Notes: generated by a model not told the origin, from the letters alone. A DNA stretch of 40,183 nt from Gamarada debralockiae (GCA_002803225.1 NXFV01000841.1:1-40183), one strand, 5' to 3'; shown: positions 21,195-32,224, counted from the stretch's first letter. Program-made: numbers and translations.

Positions 21195-22791
21195 ATGAGT
21201 GGCCACGGAAGAACTCAAGAGTTCACAGTAACGGGCCCAACGACTGCAGGAAATGTCCCTCTCGTAAATGGCAGTCAGCCCGTGGGTTCTCCTCACAAGA
21301 AGGTCTGGGATGTCATTGTGGTGGGCGCTGGACTTAGCGGTCTCTCTGCGGCCAGTAAGGTATGTGAGGAGGGAAGGACTTGTCTTATTCTGGAGGCGCG
21401 GGATCGCGTTGGAGGGAAGACATTTACCCAAATTCCATCATTCAAAAGTGCGAGAATCGACCTTGGGGCAGCTTGGATCAACGATACGAACCAAGAACGC
21501 ATGATTGCTCTGGCACGCAAGTTTGGAGCAGAGTTGATTGTACAGAACATCAAGGGCAATGCAGTCCTGCACGACGTCGATGGATCCTCAAAGGCGTTTC
21601 CCTACGGGCATCTGCCGCCTGTAAGATCAAGCACGTGGCACGCTCATCGGACCAAAGATACTGACTTGCCTTCGGCAGGTTGACGAAGAAACCAAAGCGC
21701 AAATAGCTTTGCTGCGAGACACTGTCGAAGCGGATTGTCAAACGCTGAACACCGAGCGGCCCCAAAACCCCAAGTGGGACTCCATGACGTTGGACAACTA
21801 CTGCCGTGCCATTACATCGAACGAAACGGCGCTTCGAGGGGCCACCACCTGGTCTTGTTCCATGCTCGGACAGGAACCTACGGAGGTCTCCGCACTATAC
21901 TTTCTCAACTACATCAAGTCAGCCGGCGGATTTCTGGTCATCCGTTCGGATGGCAAAGACGGAGGCCAGTATCTTCGCATTCGGCAGGGTACCCAGTTCA
22001 TATCGGAAAACATAAAAGCTTCGCTTCCAAAGGATCTGGCTCTAGTTCGCACCAGCTTACCAGTGAATTCGGTGCATCAGATATCGCGTGGCCTACTAGA
22101 AGTGCAAGGTGGTGAACAAGACATTGAAGGCTTTGTTGCAAAGACTGTCATACTGACAGTTCCAAGCCCAGTCTTGAGGACTATCAATTTCCAACCGTCG
22201 CTGCCGCTGTCCAAGTCAACCCTCCTTGGAGCTTCCAGCTATGGGTCATGCTACACCAAGATGGTTATGGTCTTCAAGAGGGCTTTCTGGGTCGACAAGG
22301 GCTTTTGCGGATCAGTGCAGTCGTTTAAAGGACCGGCAATAAGCATCCGAGATTCTAGTATACCACAGGACGATCTATGGGCACTCACCTGCTTCATCTG
22401 CGCGGACATGGGAAAGAAGTGGATGCAGATGGGTGACGAGGCACAGCGGGAGAAGATATTGCTGGGCCAGCTTGGAGAAATATTCCAAGATCCAGAAGCG
22501 GCTACGAAGGAGTTCCTTGGGTCTTTGGGTTACGCCTGGGTTGAGGATGAGTGGGCAGGTTATGGCTGTCCCTGCGTCTCCCTCCCACCCGGTGTCTTGA
22601 GCTGTGTAGGCTTTGCCCTGCAACAACCGGTTGGTAACATCCACTTCGCTGGCACAGAGACGTCAGGAGTTTGGAAGGGTTACATGGAGGGAGCTGTGCG
22701 GAGTGGGGAAAGGGCTGCGGGGGAGGTTTTGATCAAGCTTACCAGCTCTAGATGTAGCCATGCAATGATAGAATCACAAAGGAAAGGCTGA
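21195..22791 (+). CDS. Flavin amine oxidase (monoamine oxidase family), two exons
   Basis: These FAD enzymes oxidise amines to aldehydes with release of ammonia and hydrogen peroxide. Exons 21195-21620 and 21679-22791 join in frame to about 512 residues; the 58-nt intron runs from GTAAGATC to GGCAG. The FAD-binding N-terminus is clear: DVIVVGAGLSGLSAA, then EARDRVGGKT and LGAAWI. The C-terminal FAD motif is NIHFAGTETSGVWKGYMEGA. The segment EWAGYGCPC...PPGVL sits where monoamine oxidases have their flavin-linked Cys, so Cys in GCPC is a candidate. The frame extends upstream in phase to an ATG at 21081; I prefer 21195 because the FAD motif then lies at a usual distance. The gene appears intact and converges with the truncated recombinase, overlapping its last codons. 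Confidence 0.92.
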
Positions 22792-24038
22792 TGCCAACGT
22801 CCCACCAACTTCTGACCAGTCGCAAGTAATGTTTAGCTTCGGATTCTGCACTATCCAGAGGCAGATATCCTCGTAGCAGAGGGCTTTGTACTTCCGCACC
22901 GCCTCCCCAAACTCATCCAGCTCAGCGGCGTCGCAGGCCTGCCGTAGCGGCTCTCCTAGCTCGTCGACCTCGGCGGTGGAGCAGTCGTCTGTCTCGTCGG
23001 TCATGGTGACATCTCTCTCTTCGGTGCCGTAACCGCTGTCGTAGCCAGCATCCTCGTCAATGCCTTCGTCGACGGCGGCAGCGTCGTCGTCGTCATCAGA
23101 GTCGAAGAGGTCGTCGACGTCGAACTCAGGGCCATCGCCGGCGTCGCTCTCATCGTCGTAAACTTCTTCCGTCGTTTCCTGAGGGCGTCCACCTTTATTG
23201 GCATCTTCTGCCTCGCCGAGCGGATCCTGACAGGCTTTCCCCTTCGACGCGTGAACAAACTCTGCCGGGCGGCCGCCTGTGTAGGCTTGGAACAGCATTA
23301 TCGTGGCGACATCGAGTCGGTCGTCCTCGGTGGGGAAGACGGATTCGTCGCGAGCCCAGTGGTGGGTCAGTAAGAGAAGCAGGTCGTCCGGTCCGGCTAC
23401 CGGCTTGGGTTTGGACGTCATGTCAAGCTTGAACTTGACCTTCAGCGTAGTGTTAATATACTTGGGATCGGAAGGTCAGCGTGCACGACGAGGACATGGA
23501 AAGAGGGTGAAGTACCTTGACGACCTCGAGTGAATCATTCGTATCCACCGCACAGCCATTGACTCGACGGTAGAGCATCTTGAACTCCCGCCAGTACTGG
23601 TTGACAGTCTTCCTCTTCCCCACCTTCCGCCTCTTGGCTATGTAAGTCTCGCAGATCCAGTGAAGGAACGACATCATTCTCCCCTTCTTACAATTCTGCT
23701 TGAGAATAGCCGTACGCCACGGGCCCGCGTGTTAGTGGTCACAATATCTACCTTTTGTTAGCCAAATCTGATCGAATTATGAAGGCCTGAACGTCTTGGC
23801 GAGCGTACCTGGTGAATTTCTGTCTGATATAGTAAATGCTGGCCTTGGTATCGTCGGCGTCTACCGGCTGCAAGAACTGCTCGTTGTTCAAATCCACCTC
23901 CATATGTCGATAACCTTCCCCGTTAAGCATGTTTTTCTCCCTCTCCTTCAATATCCGGTTGGCGTCGGTACGTTTTTTGAGGACATTCTGGAGGGCTTTG
24001 AGAGTGTGCTCCGCTGGAACTTGGATTGTGGGGGCCAT
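22774..24038 (-). pseudogene. DUF3435 tyrosine recombinase (Starship captain type), 3'-truncated
   Basis: DUF3435 proteins are tyrosine recombinases; those at the edge of Starship elements (captains) mobilise them. Minus-strand parts: 24038 to about 23819 (MAPTIQVPAEHTLKALQNV to YYIRQKFTR), a middle exon ending at 23516 (FLHWICETYIAKRRK, NQYWREFKMLYRRVNG, EVVK), then 23460-22774 (YINTTLKVKFKLDM, LTHHWARDESVF, MLFQAYTGGRPAEF). The GGRPAE arginine is the first catalytic residue. An acidic insert with a poly-Asp run (about 23080-23110) follows, then KALCYEDICLWIVQNP. Homology stops near 22825, and a foreign tail of about 15 codons runs to the stop inside the amine-oxidase gene. The catalytic His-x-x-Arg and Tyr are therefore absent. 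The join between the first and middle parts lacks a clean splice solution. It is almost certainly inactive. Confidence 0.82.
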
Positions 24039-24230
24039 GATCCCGTGCGGGGCTCTGCGAGAGCGGACGTAGGCAGCGGGTTATTATCGAGAGAATCGAA
24101 CCCAAGAGCTGTCAATGACGGGAGGACGCCCGCCACCGAGAGCGAGACAACGGGGGAAGGGGGAGCTTTCGAAGATGGATGCGGAAGTTGCAGAGTGGTG
24201 ACGGCATAAGACGGGGGCGATACCGTTGTC

Positions 24231-24530
24231 GAATGAGGGTTCTGCTTAACGTTGTAGGCAACCAATCCTGGCTTCTGCTCCTCTGTATTGCAGGTACCAC
24301 TTCGATCCCTTGGCTGCTTCGATTGTGGGGTATTGGTTCGTGAGAAAGCGGAGACACCTATTACGGTGTCGACACAGCTTGACGATACGAGATGCTTGAC
24401 GTTGTAGGTAATCAATCTTGTCTCGTGCTTTCCTGTATCGTTTGAACCACACCGACCGCAGGGCTGCTTCAATTGTAGGGTAGCGAGTCGTGAGAACGTG
24501 GAGACACCTATCACAGTGTTGATGCAGCCT
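24231..24530 (-). repeat. 150-bp in-frame tandem duplication (two 50-codon modules)
   Basis: GACGATACGA at 24381 and 24531 mark the period of exactly 150 bp. On the minus strand each unit encodes a module of about 50 residues with the shared core RYPTIEAA / QYPTIEAA, a conserved CL near its start and YLQRQ / CLQR at its end. The copies have drifted but keep frame. The module is not one I recognise. Confidence 0.8.
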
Positions 24531-24557
24531 GACGATACGATGGTCGGTCGAGTTCAT
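24246..24557 (-). CDS. Small protein made of two 50-residue repeats, hypothetical
   Basis: The frame starts with MNSTDHRIVRLHQHCDRCL and consists of two tandem copies of a basic, Cys- and Tyr-containing module, then stops. It lies about 200 bp upstream of the first ATG of the recombinase relic on the same strand and could be its lost 5' exon or a separate gene. No domain is recognised. Preservation of the frame through two diverged copies argues weakly for past selection. Confidence 0.4.
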   Translation of the reverse strand: MNSTDHRIVRLHQHCDRCLHVLTTRYPTIEAALRSVWFKRYRKARDKIDYLQRQASRIVKLCRHRNRCLRFLTNQYPTIEAAKGSKWYLQYRGAEARIGCLQR

Positions 24558-25558
24558 GAGTCGACGGTTGTGCGAAGAATCGGGGTGTAGAGGGAGGTAG
24601 AGGTATGGAGGGCGGCGACACTTCGAGGGTGCTTCGTAGAGGAGGGGATCGTAGTCAATGGCGAGGTAGGGAGAACGCCGGAACTGTCAAGAGTTAGAAG
24701 ACGATGGGTGAAGGAGGATGAGTAAAAGAACCGAGTTTGCACAGTGGTAGTGGTGATGGGAAGGACGTCTGAGAGACAGCAAGCTTCGAGAGTCTTCGCA
24801 CACAAGGGGATCGCAGCCAAGGCCACGGGACTCGTCGAGTTCGAATCCGAGACCCTACTTCAGCTGAAATAGAAACTTCAATTTAATAAAAATTTGAGGT
24901 AACATTGCAACTACTTGAACTTACTGAGCCGTCGTATTCATTGGCCCATATGTGAAATCACTAGAAAATGACCCTCGTCCCGCGGATTGTGGATGGGGGA
25001 ATAGCAGTCGAACTGGGAAACAGAGAGACAAGATCATTCCAGACATCTGTCACGGGAGGTGCCCACGGGACAAGGAGATCAGGGGGGAGCTGCTTCGCCG
25101 TCTACCCGAGCCAGGAAGATACAACCTTCGCACGTAATAACTCCTTATATCCGTTGATGTTTTCTCGATCCTGGACCACCACTTAACTTAGTGGAGTGGC
25201 GTACTTGAACTGGTGCGGGATGGTAGGGCATCAGAGATCTCTTCCGAGGAACGACCTTCTTCCTCCCTTGCATTATTTCCATCCACATGGACGTGAGGCC
25301 CAATTCAGAGGGCCATGGGCTAGCAAGGATCCAGGAAGAAGTGAACGATATCAGGGGAGAGAGTGGAGTTTGAGCTTAAACATAGTGAGCAAGATAGGGA
25401 ATGTTGCTTCCGAAAAGGGTATCTCAATATGGCTTTGGCAAAGGCAGTCAGATATGCTGTATAGTGCGATTCCCTTTTTGATTAGTAGACGGAATTGATA
25501 ATATTCGAAGTTGATGTATTCACTCAGCTAGACATACAAACTGTGCGCTCAAAAGTCC
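24558..25558. other. Intergenic stretch with a decayed SANT-gene copy
   Basis: Positions 24558-24900 hold overlapping short frames (for example 24826-24554 minus, 90 codons) with no recognisable domain. Positions 25190-25330 contain a degenerate copy of the SANT segment of the next gene (separate entry). The rest shows nothing I can interpret. Confidence 0.45.
25190..25330 (-). pseudogene. Decayed partial copy of the neighbouring SANT domain
   Basis: On the minus strand a short stretch reads SEEISDALPSRT. The neighbouring SANT gene has WKEISNALPSRT at the matching place, and the DNA around it is similar over about 100 bp (GTACTTGAACTGG..GTGCGGGATGGTAG against GCACTTGAATTG...GTGCGGGAAGGTAG). 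Frames around it are broken. It is a remnant of a local duplication. Confidence 0.7.
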
Positions 25559-27584
25559 CTACCGCCGTCTACGTTTCCTTGATCCGGCACGACTACCAAG
25601 CTTCGTGAAGTAGCGCACTTGAATTGCCCCTGGGGTGCGGGAAGGTAGTGCATTTGAGATCTCTTTCCACGAACAGCCATCCTCCTCCTTCATCTTCACT
25701 AAAGTCTTCTCCTCTTCTTCTGTCCATGGACTGCGCTTCGTTGGGTTCCTCGATTTCATAATGCGCGTCCGGGAAGTCTGATGCTTTGCTGAGGCTCTGA
25801 TATTGCTGCGCAACGCTTCAGAAAGACCTGACAGCTCGAGGTGCTCGGGGGCATCAATCAGATGAAACTCTAGATTGAACGACGTTGTCCTTCCGATCAT
25901 GGTACATTTGAGGAAGCCATGGAGGGGCCACTCCTCGTACTCAGCAGCCAGCACCGACTCCGCTGTGGCAGAGGGACTTCGGGAAGTTCGCGACGTGTCG
26001 TGGTGCTGGTTACCTATAGGAGTTGGTGGACATCCGTGATCCGCCTGGAGGTGCGCGTCGTCGATCTCAGGTTGTGCGGCCCGGGGTGGTGTGAGACGAG
26101 GACGGTCAAGATGCTTCAGCCGCTTTTTAGGCCGTGGGTTCTCCTCGTCGTCGCTTGTGTCATGCTGATAATCCGCGTCCGCAGGGTTATCGAAGTCGTC
26201 GTCTTCCTCCCCCTCCTGCTGTTCTCCCATAGCGGGCTCTTCAATAGCGGGCTCCTCGAATTCTTGCTCCTCGTGCTGTTGCATTCCCTCATCTTCTCCC
26301 GACCCTTCCTTCTGTTGCTCCCTCTCCCCTCCTATTTCCACTACCACCCTAGTCTGCCGCTGCCCTCCCTCCTTACGGCCCTGATCTGGGGTACTATGTC
26401 GAGAAGTATCTCGCAGCTCTTCTAGTCTGCTCCCGACGATTTCACTGCGTTGTATACTCTCGCTCTCGTCTTGCGATGCCTCAACCGAGCAAGGACAGGG
26501 GGAGCTTGACGCGCTGGCCGATAGTGACTCCACTTGCTCTACCAAAGCCAGCCCTACCTCTTTCTCTAATTCGGCCACGCCGTCCTCAGTCCAGCCATTA
26601 TCGCTGTTGTTGAGAGTCTCAGACAAAGAGTGAGGCGCTGATTCCGGTGATATACTCCGACTGAGAGCGCTGATCTCTTGCTGGTTGATCAGGTCTGGTA
26701 GTGGGGTGGTCGAATAGGTGGAAAGCTGGCGTTGAATTTGTGTGGGAGTAGAAGTCGCGGCTTGCTGCTTAACAGACTCAGTGCTTGGAGCAGGGTCATC
26801 GTCGACCCAACAACCCTTCTCAACATCCAACCATGGACCGGAAGTGTCGATGGACTCGGCCGTCCCTTCTGAGATTGCGAGGGCGTTGTACGAACTCGCA
26901 CCCCGTTGAATAAGCCCAGCATCGACCCCACCAGAAGCGCTTCCGTTCGTATCCCTAGCATCTGCCTCATGTGCCTCGTCATCATCGAGCACCATTGGTT
27001 GATCTACGTATTATCAGCAGACCGCGTATAAGGCGAAGGACTCGTGATGTGCTTACCTGGACTGTCGCCTTGACCTTCGCCTAACCCTGATTTTGTTTGG
27101 TCCACCTGCATTCTAGCACCGCTAAGAGCCGGCTGTTTGAGATGCGGATAGATGTGCTCAGGTTTCGAAGCTTCAGCTGAGGTATTCGGAGGCCGAGCCG
27201 TCTGTAAAAGCTCCTCGAGAGATGGAAGATCGTCGTCTGATTCCTTATTATCGTTGGTAAGAGTACGCTTATGACCTGGATTGAGAGATTAGAATAACTC
27301 ATTTGGGTATATCTTCTCCACGTACCTTCAGCTCTCGTTGCAGTATTCCAATCCACCCCATCCTGACGTCTAGAACAGGCAATAGTGTCTGTAGCTGAAG
27401 AGTTGAATTGACCGTAGCCCTGGTGAAGCTGATTTGGCTGATTGTACTTTGGCCCTTTCTGAATATGGGGGTTGTTTGTGCCCAAAAACTGACCGGATTG
27501 AGTATGCCGAAGAGTGTGGTGATTGTAGGATGATGGGGTTAAAGGTAGCGAAAATTGGACAGGGTTTCTCTCAACGGCAGCCAT
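25559..27584 (-). CDS. SANT/Myb-like DNA-binding nuclear protein, three exons
   Basis: Minus-strand exons 27584-27326, 27275-27057 and 27003-25559 join in phase to about 640 residues. Donors are GTACGT and GTAAGC; acceptors are TCCAG and CGTAG. The N-terminal two thirds are low-complexity and acidic (Ser, Glu, Asp, Gln rich; EEDDDFDNPADADYQHD). A conserved-looking piece EWPLHGFLKCTMIG with a LIDAPEHLELSG stretch follows. The C-terminal SANT/Myb repeat starts at RSPWTEEEEKTLVKMKEE and includes CSWKEISNALPSRTPGAIQ and VRYFTKL; a basic tail (SRKRRRR) serves as a likely nuclear signal. It probably binds DNA and regulates transcription. It lies upstream of the recombinase relic on the same strand. 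A minus-strand TATATAAAT (27663-27671) about 80 bp upstream is a plausible promoter. I chose the 27584 ATG because upstream ATGs lie before this TATA box. Confidence 0.85.
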
Positions 27585-27662
27585 CGCGAGAGGGAAAAGA
27601 AAAGGTAGATAAGAGGGAATGCAGCCTGGGAATTTTGGATCTTGAGAGAGCGGGATCGAGGG

Positions 27663-27671
27663 ATTTATATA
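27663..27671 (-). promoter_or_regulatory. TATA box of the SANT/Myb gene
   Basis: Minus strand TATATAAAT, about 80 bp before the chosen start codon, in otherwise mixed-composition DNA. Placement is normal for a fungal promoter. Confidence 0.5.
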
Positions 27672-29085
27672 GCCACTGATATGCACCCTCAGAATTGAGC
27701 CATTCTCGGCCATACACCCACTTTGCCGCTCACAACTACCGCAAGGCCGTCCTGGAGAGCAAATGACACGATCTTGCGCATGAATCCTCAGCTCTCCAAG
27801 CTTCCGTAGAGACGTGTATCCTCCAGGATGCCCAGTCTGTGGGCGACTTGAGGCATTTCCAAGAGCAATCGGCCCAATCGCCCAGCTTCAAAGCTGAGCG
27901 TGCGCGACAGGCCCCTGGCGGAGACGTGACATGCGCTCCTCATCCCGTTACTTCAAACTCCACCTGCTGCCCAGCCCTTCCTCCGGTTTCACCGAAGATC
28001 AAAGAATGTGCCTGTCATCGCAAACCCAATCCCCTTCACTCATCCATCCGTCCGTTGGAGCCTGCGGCCAACTGCGTATGGCTGAACCCAAACGGCCTTC
28101 CCTTTGCAGAAGGGAGACTCCGCAGTGAGACTCCGCAGTACAGATTGTATCGTATCCACTTTGGAGGTTCGTGTGGTCCTGCTACGGCATCGTGCTCGCC
28201 AAGAATCCTCGTGCAACCTCCCAATCGCCAGATCTACCCATCCAATATACAACGGCCGCGGATCTAGCTCCCTTGGAGGCCACACGATCGGCCTGCTTGT
28301 AATCCCCCTTACCTCCCCGCCCACTTGTGACCTATTCCTTCAACTACCAGCGTTTCGTAATCGGTCCGTAGGATGCTCAGCTGAAGCTTTCGATAATGCA
28401 ATCTGCAAACCCGTCACAGGCCACGTAGGCAGACATCGGCCCTTCTCGTTGGAGGTCAGCCCAGATCAAGGCACACAACGCACATCATCGTCTTCACGAC
28501 GTCAGAGGGCTCACCGAGATCGTTCCCTTGACACGTAATTCTGCGGCGCAGCCAGGTAGAAGCTGGCCACGTCGTCATGAGGCATTTCTTCGATTGGTCA
28601 GGTCGTAAAGCATGAAGCAATGCTAAGGGCAAACCTCCACCAGCGCAGTCACCGAGGAGCATTGCCGTGGGGCTTCTGATGGTGCAACGGCGAGGAGACG
28701 GAGCTGGGCTGGGCTGATGCTCGTATCTCGGCCAATACGACGCAAGCCGGAGGAGTGATCGCTGTCGCAACAGTCAAGAGCATCGAATCCAGAGTGTGAG
28801 ATCGAGGGTTCTAGCTTCAACCTGGCTGTGCCGTTACCGTTTCCAGCTACGGCGAGGCCGATCAAGGGGCATTCTGAGTGGGTCGACGTGGAAGGGGTCG
28901 ATGGCGCATGATCAGGCGAAAACGACCGAGCGTGGGAGTGTTGGAAAGGTCTGATGAAGAACATGGCCGAGCAGCGAAGGGGGGAGCTCGACTTTTATAG
29001 ACGTTGAAAGCGGCGGTGGGCCCGTGCACGCGCCTTGCCTAACGCAGAGGGTCGCTAAACCCGGGGGGGCAAACCGCAGTACTGA
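27672..29085. other. Intergenic stretch between SANT gene and RIP block
   Basis: Several open frames on both strands (for example 28104-28538 plus) show no domain. A 13-bp direct repeat GAGACTCCGCAGT lies at about 28117-28143. Base composition changes abruptly from normal to AT-rich at about 29085, which marks the edge of the right-hand repeat block. Confidence 0.45.
28623..28964 (-). CDS. Hypothetical 113-residue frame
   Basis: The frame opens MFFIRPFQHSHARSFSPDH and is Ser/Pro rich. A minus-strand TATAAAA at 28993-28999 lies only about 30 bp upstream of the ATG, which is close for a leader. No domain or signal peptide is recognised. It may be a real small gene or chance. Confidence 0.2.
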   Translation of the reverse strand: MFFIRPFQHSHARSFSPDHAPSTPSTSTHSECPLIGLAVAGNGNGTARLKLEPSISHSGFDALDCCDSDHSSGLRRIGRDTSISPAQLRLLAVAPSEAPRQCSSVTALVEVCP

Positions 29086-31213
29086 GATAATAACTTTTAT
29101 ATAACTTAACTTTCTTAGTATATACTATATAGCTATATACTTTATCTAGGAGACTTTATAAATAAAGACTATATTTAGTAGTTAAAGTCCCCTTAAGTAG
29201 TTAAAGTATTATATAAGGCTATTAATAGTAAGTAACTAAATTAAGCCTCTTATCTTAAATAAAGTTAGTCTTTAATAGACTAAATAAAAGCTAATAGAGA
29301 ACCTTAGTATAAAGGTTAAAAAGGATTCTATTATATAATATAAAAATCTATTATAAATAGAATTTAAAAATTTAATTAATACTTATAAATTATAATTAAG
29401 ATTACTATAAACTATAATTTAGACTTATTATAGCATATAATATAATAATCTTTTTATAATCTAGTTAACTATAACTAAGATAACTAGATAATATAATAAG
29501 TAAGTAAATATATACTTTTTAGAAGATTTATATATATAAGTATTTTACTATTTTTTAATCTTAAGTTTATAGACTATTATAGTAAATATAGAATTATCTA
29601 TAGAATCTTAAATAATAATTTATAAAGTTATTTATATTTACTTAGAAAATTTAAACCTATAGCTCTTAACTCTTAATTAAATATAATTATTTTAATTACT
29701 ACTTTTAGATATTAGATTATTAATATCTTAATATTCCTTAGTTCTCTTTTTCAAGGCTAGTATATATATTAAATATAAAATAACTAAAGTTTAGACTTAT
29801 AGTAATTAAATAATAAAAGAGGTAAATTTTAATTATTATAATAATCTAACTAAAATAAATTATAAGATCTAAGTAAACTAAATAAGTTCCTCTAAATAAA
29901 GAGCTCTTATAGCTTATAAACTTATAATATATACTATATTACTTAAATAATTATAAGTTTATTAAAGTATAGTTATTTATATAATACTAATAGATATAAA
30001 AGAATTAGTATAGTAGATATTAAAGGAAGTTACTATTAATATATTAATTTAGTCTACTTATTCTTATTTCTTAGCTAATTTTACTAGATATATTAGTTAA
30101 GTACTACTCTTTTATAGCCTATTATAAGATTTCTACTCTTTAATTAGCTTGTTTATATTATATAACTGAAATTAAGTATTATAATCTATATAATATTAAA
30201 TTTAAATAGTATCTCGTTTGTTTTATTTTATAAAATCTAACTTATATATAGTTATTAGATTATTATAAGAACTTTTAAAAGACTTATAAATAGCTTTAGT
30301 CTCCTTTATATATTATATACTTTAAACTCTTTTTAAATTACTTTATATAATAAGAGAGTTCCTTAAATATATTAGTTTAATATCTACTAGCTTATAAATT
30401 TAGCTAAGTATATTTCTTAAATTACCTATAGAGATAGATTATAAAGTAATAGCTAAGTAAGTAAGACTTACTTTCTCTATTAAAGTAGAGATTCTTTAAT
30501 AGTTAAGATCTTATTTAAGGATTATAAGATATATTATCTACTAGTAAAAGATAGATATTTATAAATACTAATAAGTATTTTAAGATATCTAGAGAAAAAG
30601 AGTAATAAATTACTTTTTAGTAAAGTAAGTTATAATAATCTTTAAGCTTATATTAATATTAATAATTTATTAATTAAACTTCCTTAATATAAAGAATAGT
30701 ATTATTAATTAGTAAAAGCTATTATTTATATTTATAGCTATAAAGTAATATATTTAAATTTATATCTTAAAAACTTCCTTATATATAAAATAGTCCTAAA
30801 ATATCTTAAACTATTACTTTATAATTTTAGTAGAGTACTATATAATAAGTTAGAACTAGATAGAAACTAGCTTTTTAATAACCTTTTCTATAATTTTATT
30901 TAAAGCTCTAAGATTACTTTAACTATTAATATATTTAGTCTTAGATCTTATTTTTATATAATATTAACTAAGTATTAGTTTTACTAGACTTAGGCTTTTT
31001 TTAGTAAGAGTAATAAATATTTAGACTATATAAATAAAGTAAATTTACTTTTTAAATAAAGAGAGTATTTTAATATAATAAGACTAATAGAAGAGGAAGT
31101 TATTATAGGCTACTAAATAAAGGAATTTATAATAATAAAATAGATTTTAGATATTTAAATAAGTAAATACTAATAAGCAAAGTTTATAGGGCTATATAAG
31201 AGTATATATATAT
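29085..31213. other. AT-rich, RIP-degraded repeat, family not identifiable
   Basis: Very AT-rich sequence with dense TAA and TAG in all frames and almost no CG or CA dinucleotides. This fits a transposon destroyed by RIP. I tried to find transposase or reverse-transcriptase boxes and could not. Confidence 0.6.
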
Positions 31214-31479
31214 TGTGGTGGGGAAATCGGTCACGTTGATCGCTTAGCTGGATATCACGTGCCATCCGGGCATATTTTGTCTTTTGCAGCTAGACCTATA
31301 CTTAGATACCTATATATATATATATATAACTATATAACTTGTTTCCTAATACATTTTTACAGTATATTCGAGTATATAACCCTCGTTTTATATTATTTTT
31401 GTTTTATCCCTTACTAAGAGTATATGTAATATACAGCGCAATTAGGACGCGCTTATACTTATATTTCGCCCCTTCTACA
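31214..31479. repeat. Complete 266-bp LTR copy
   Basis: It begins TGTGGTGGGGAAATCGG and ends CGCCCCTTCTACA, giving inverse ends TGTGG/CTACA (CCACA in the 4103 copy). The first part matches 40097-40183 with a few transitions. The last 80 bp match 4026-4103. Flanks are TATAT on the left and ATATA on the right, so no clean 5-bp target duplication is visible. It may be the left LTR of element B or an independent solo LTR. Confidence 0.8.
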
Positions 31480-32110
31480 ATATAAATAAGAATCTCTAGT
31501 CTATTAGTTATACTATATAATTAGAATTTTTTTAGTTTTATATTAAAGTCTTAAAGTATTATTTATAGTAAGCTTCTTAGTAAATAGTAGTAGTAGACTA
31601 AAAGTAGTCTTTTACTTCTTTGAATTCTTTAAGACTTATTTACTTAGCTCTTTAATTATCTTTTTCTATATATATAGATATTAAATAAAGAGAGAAAACC
31701 TTAACTTTTAACTTTCTTAAAAGATCTAGTACTAGCTTATTAGCTATATTATTAATATATAATCTAAATAGTAGTCTTTCTTAGAATATTATAAGTATTA
31801 GCTATAATCTCTTAAATCTTTAATTTATTTATACTTTAGATTCTTCTTACTTATATATCTCTTTTTATATCTTTTATAATAATTTCTATAGTTCTAGTAT
31901 CTTAAATAAGTTAAGCTTTATATATTTTTATTAGAAGTACTTCTTTAAATACTATAGTAAATTTATTAAGACTATAGAGTAAAGATCTTAAGTTAAAATA
32001 GTATTAGATTAGATTAAGATAGTATTTACTTTGTTGTAAAATATACTATTGTATTGTGTCTCGATCTCTTCAAAAGGTAGGAAGAGAGCTGTAGTATATA
32101 TACATGAAGT

Positions 32111-32224
32111 ATTCGCCACATGACTCATATTCGCCATATGACTCAATCCCTTTGCCACATGACTCAACCCTTCGCCACATGACTCAAACTGTTGCCACAT
32201 AACTCAACCTTGCCATATGATTAA
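32111..32224. repeat. Minisatellite of TTCGCCACATGACTCA, about six copies
   Basis: Units of about 18-21 bp with the core GCCACATGACTCAA repeat six times; the last copies change CACATGAC to CATATGAT or CACATAAC. It is a GC-richer island inside RIP-altered element B. The minus-strand open frame over it only reflects the repeat. Confidence 0.85.

Noticed and set aside
24826..24850. tRNA T-loop-like GAGTTCGAATC
   Set aside because: The flanking bases do not pair as a T stem, and no acceptor or anticodon arm is found nearby.
25919..26425. 168-codon plus-strand frame
   Set aside because: It is antisense to the well-supported SANT/Myb gene and has no domain.
32009..32200. 63-codon minus-strand frame with SHVA/SHMA repeats
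   Set aside because: It is produced by the CCACATGACTCA minisatellite.
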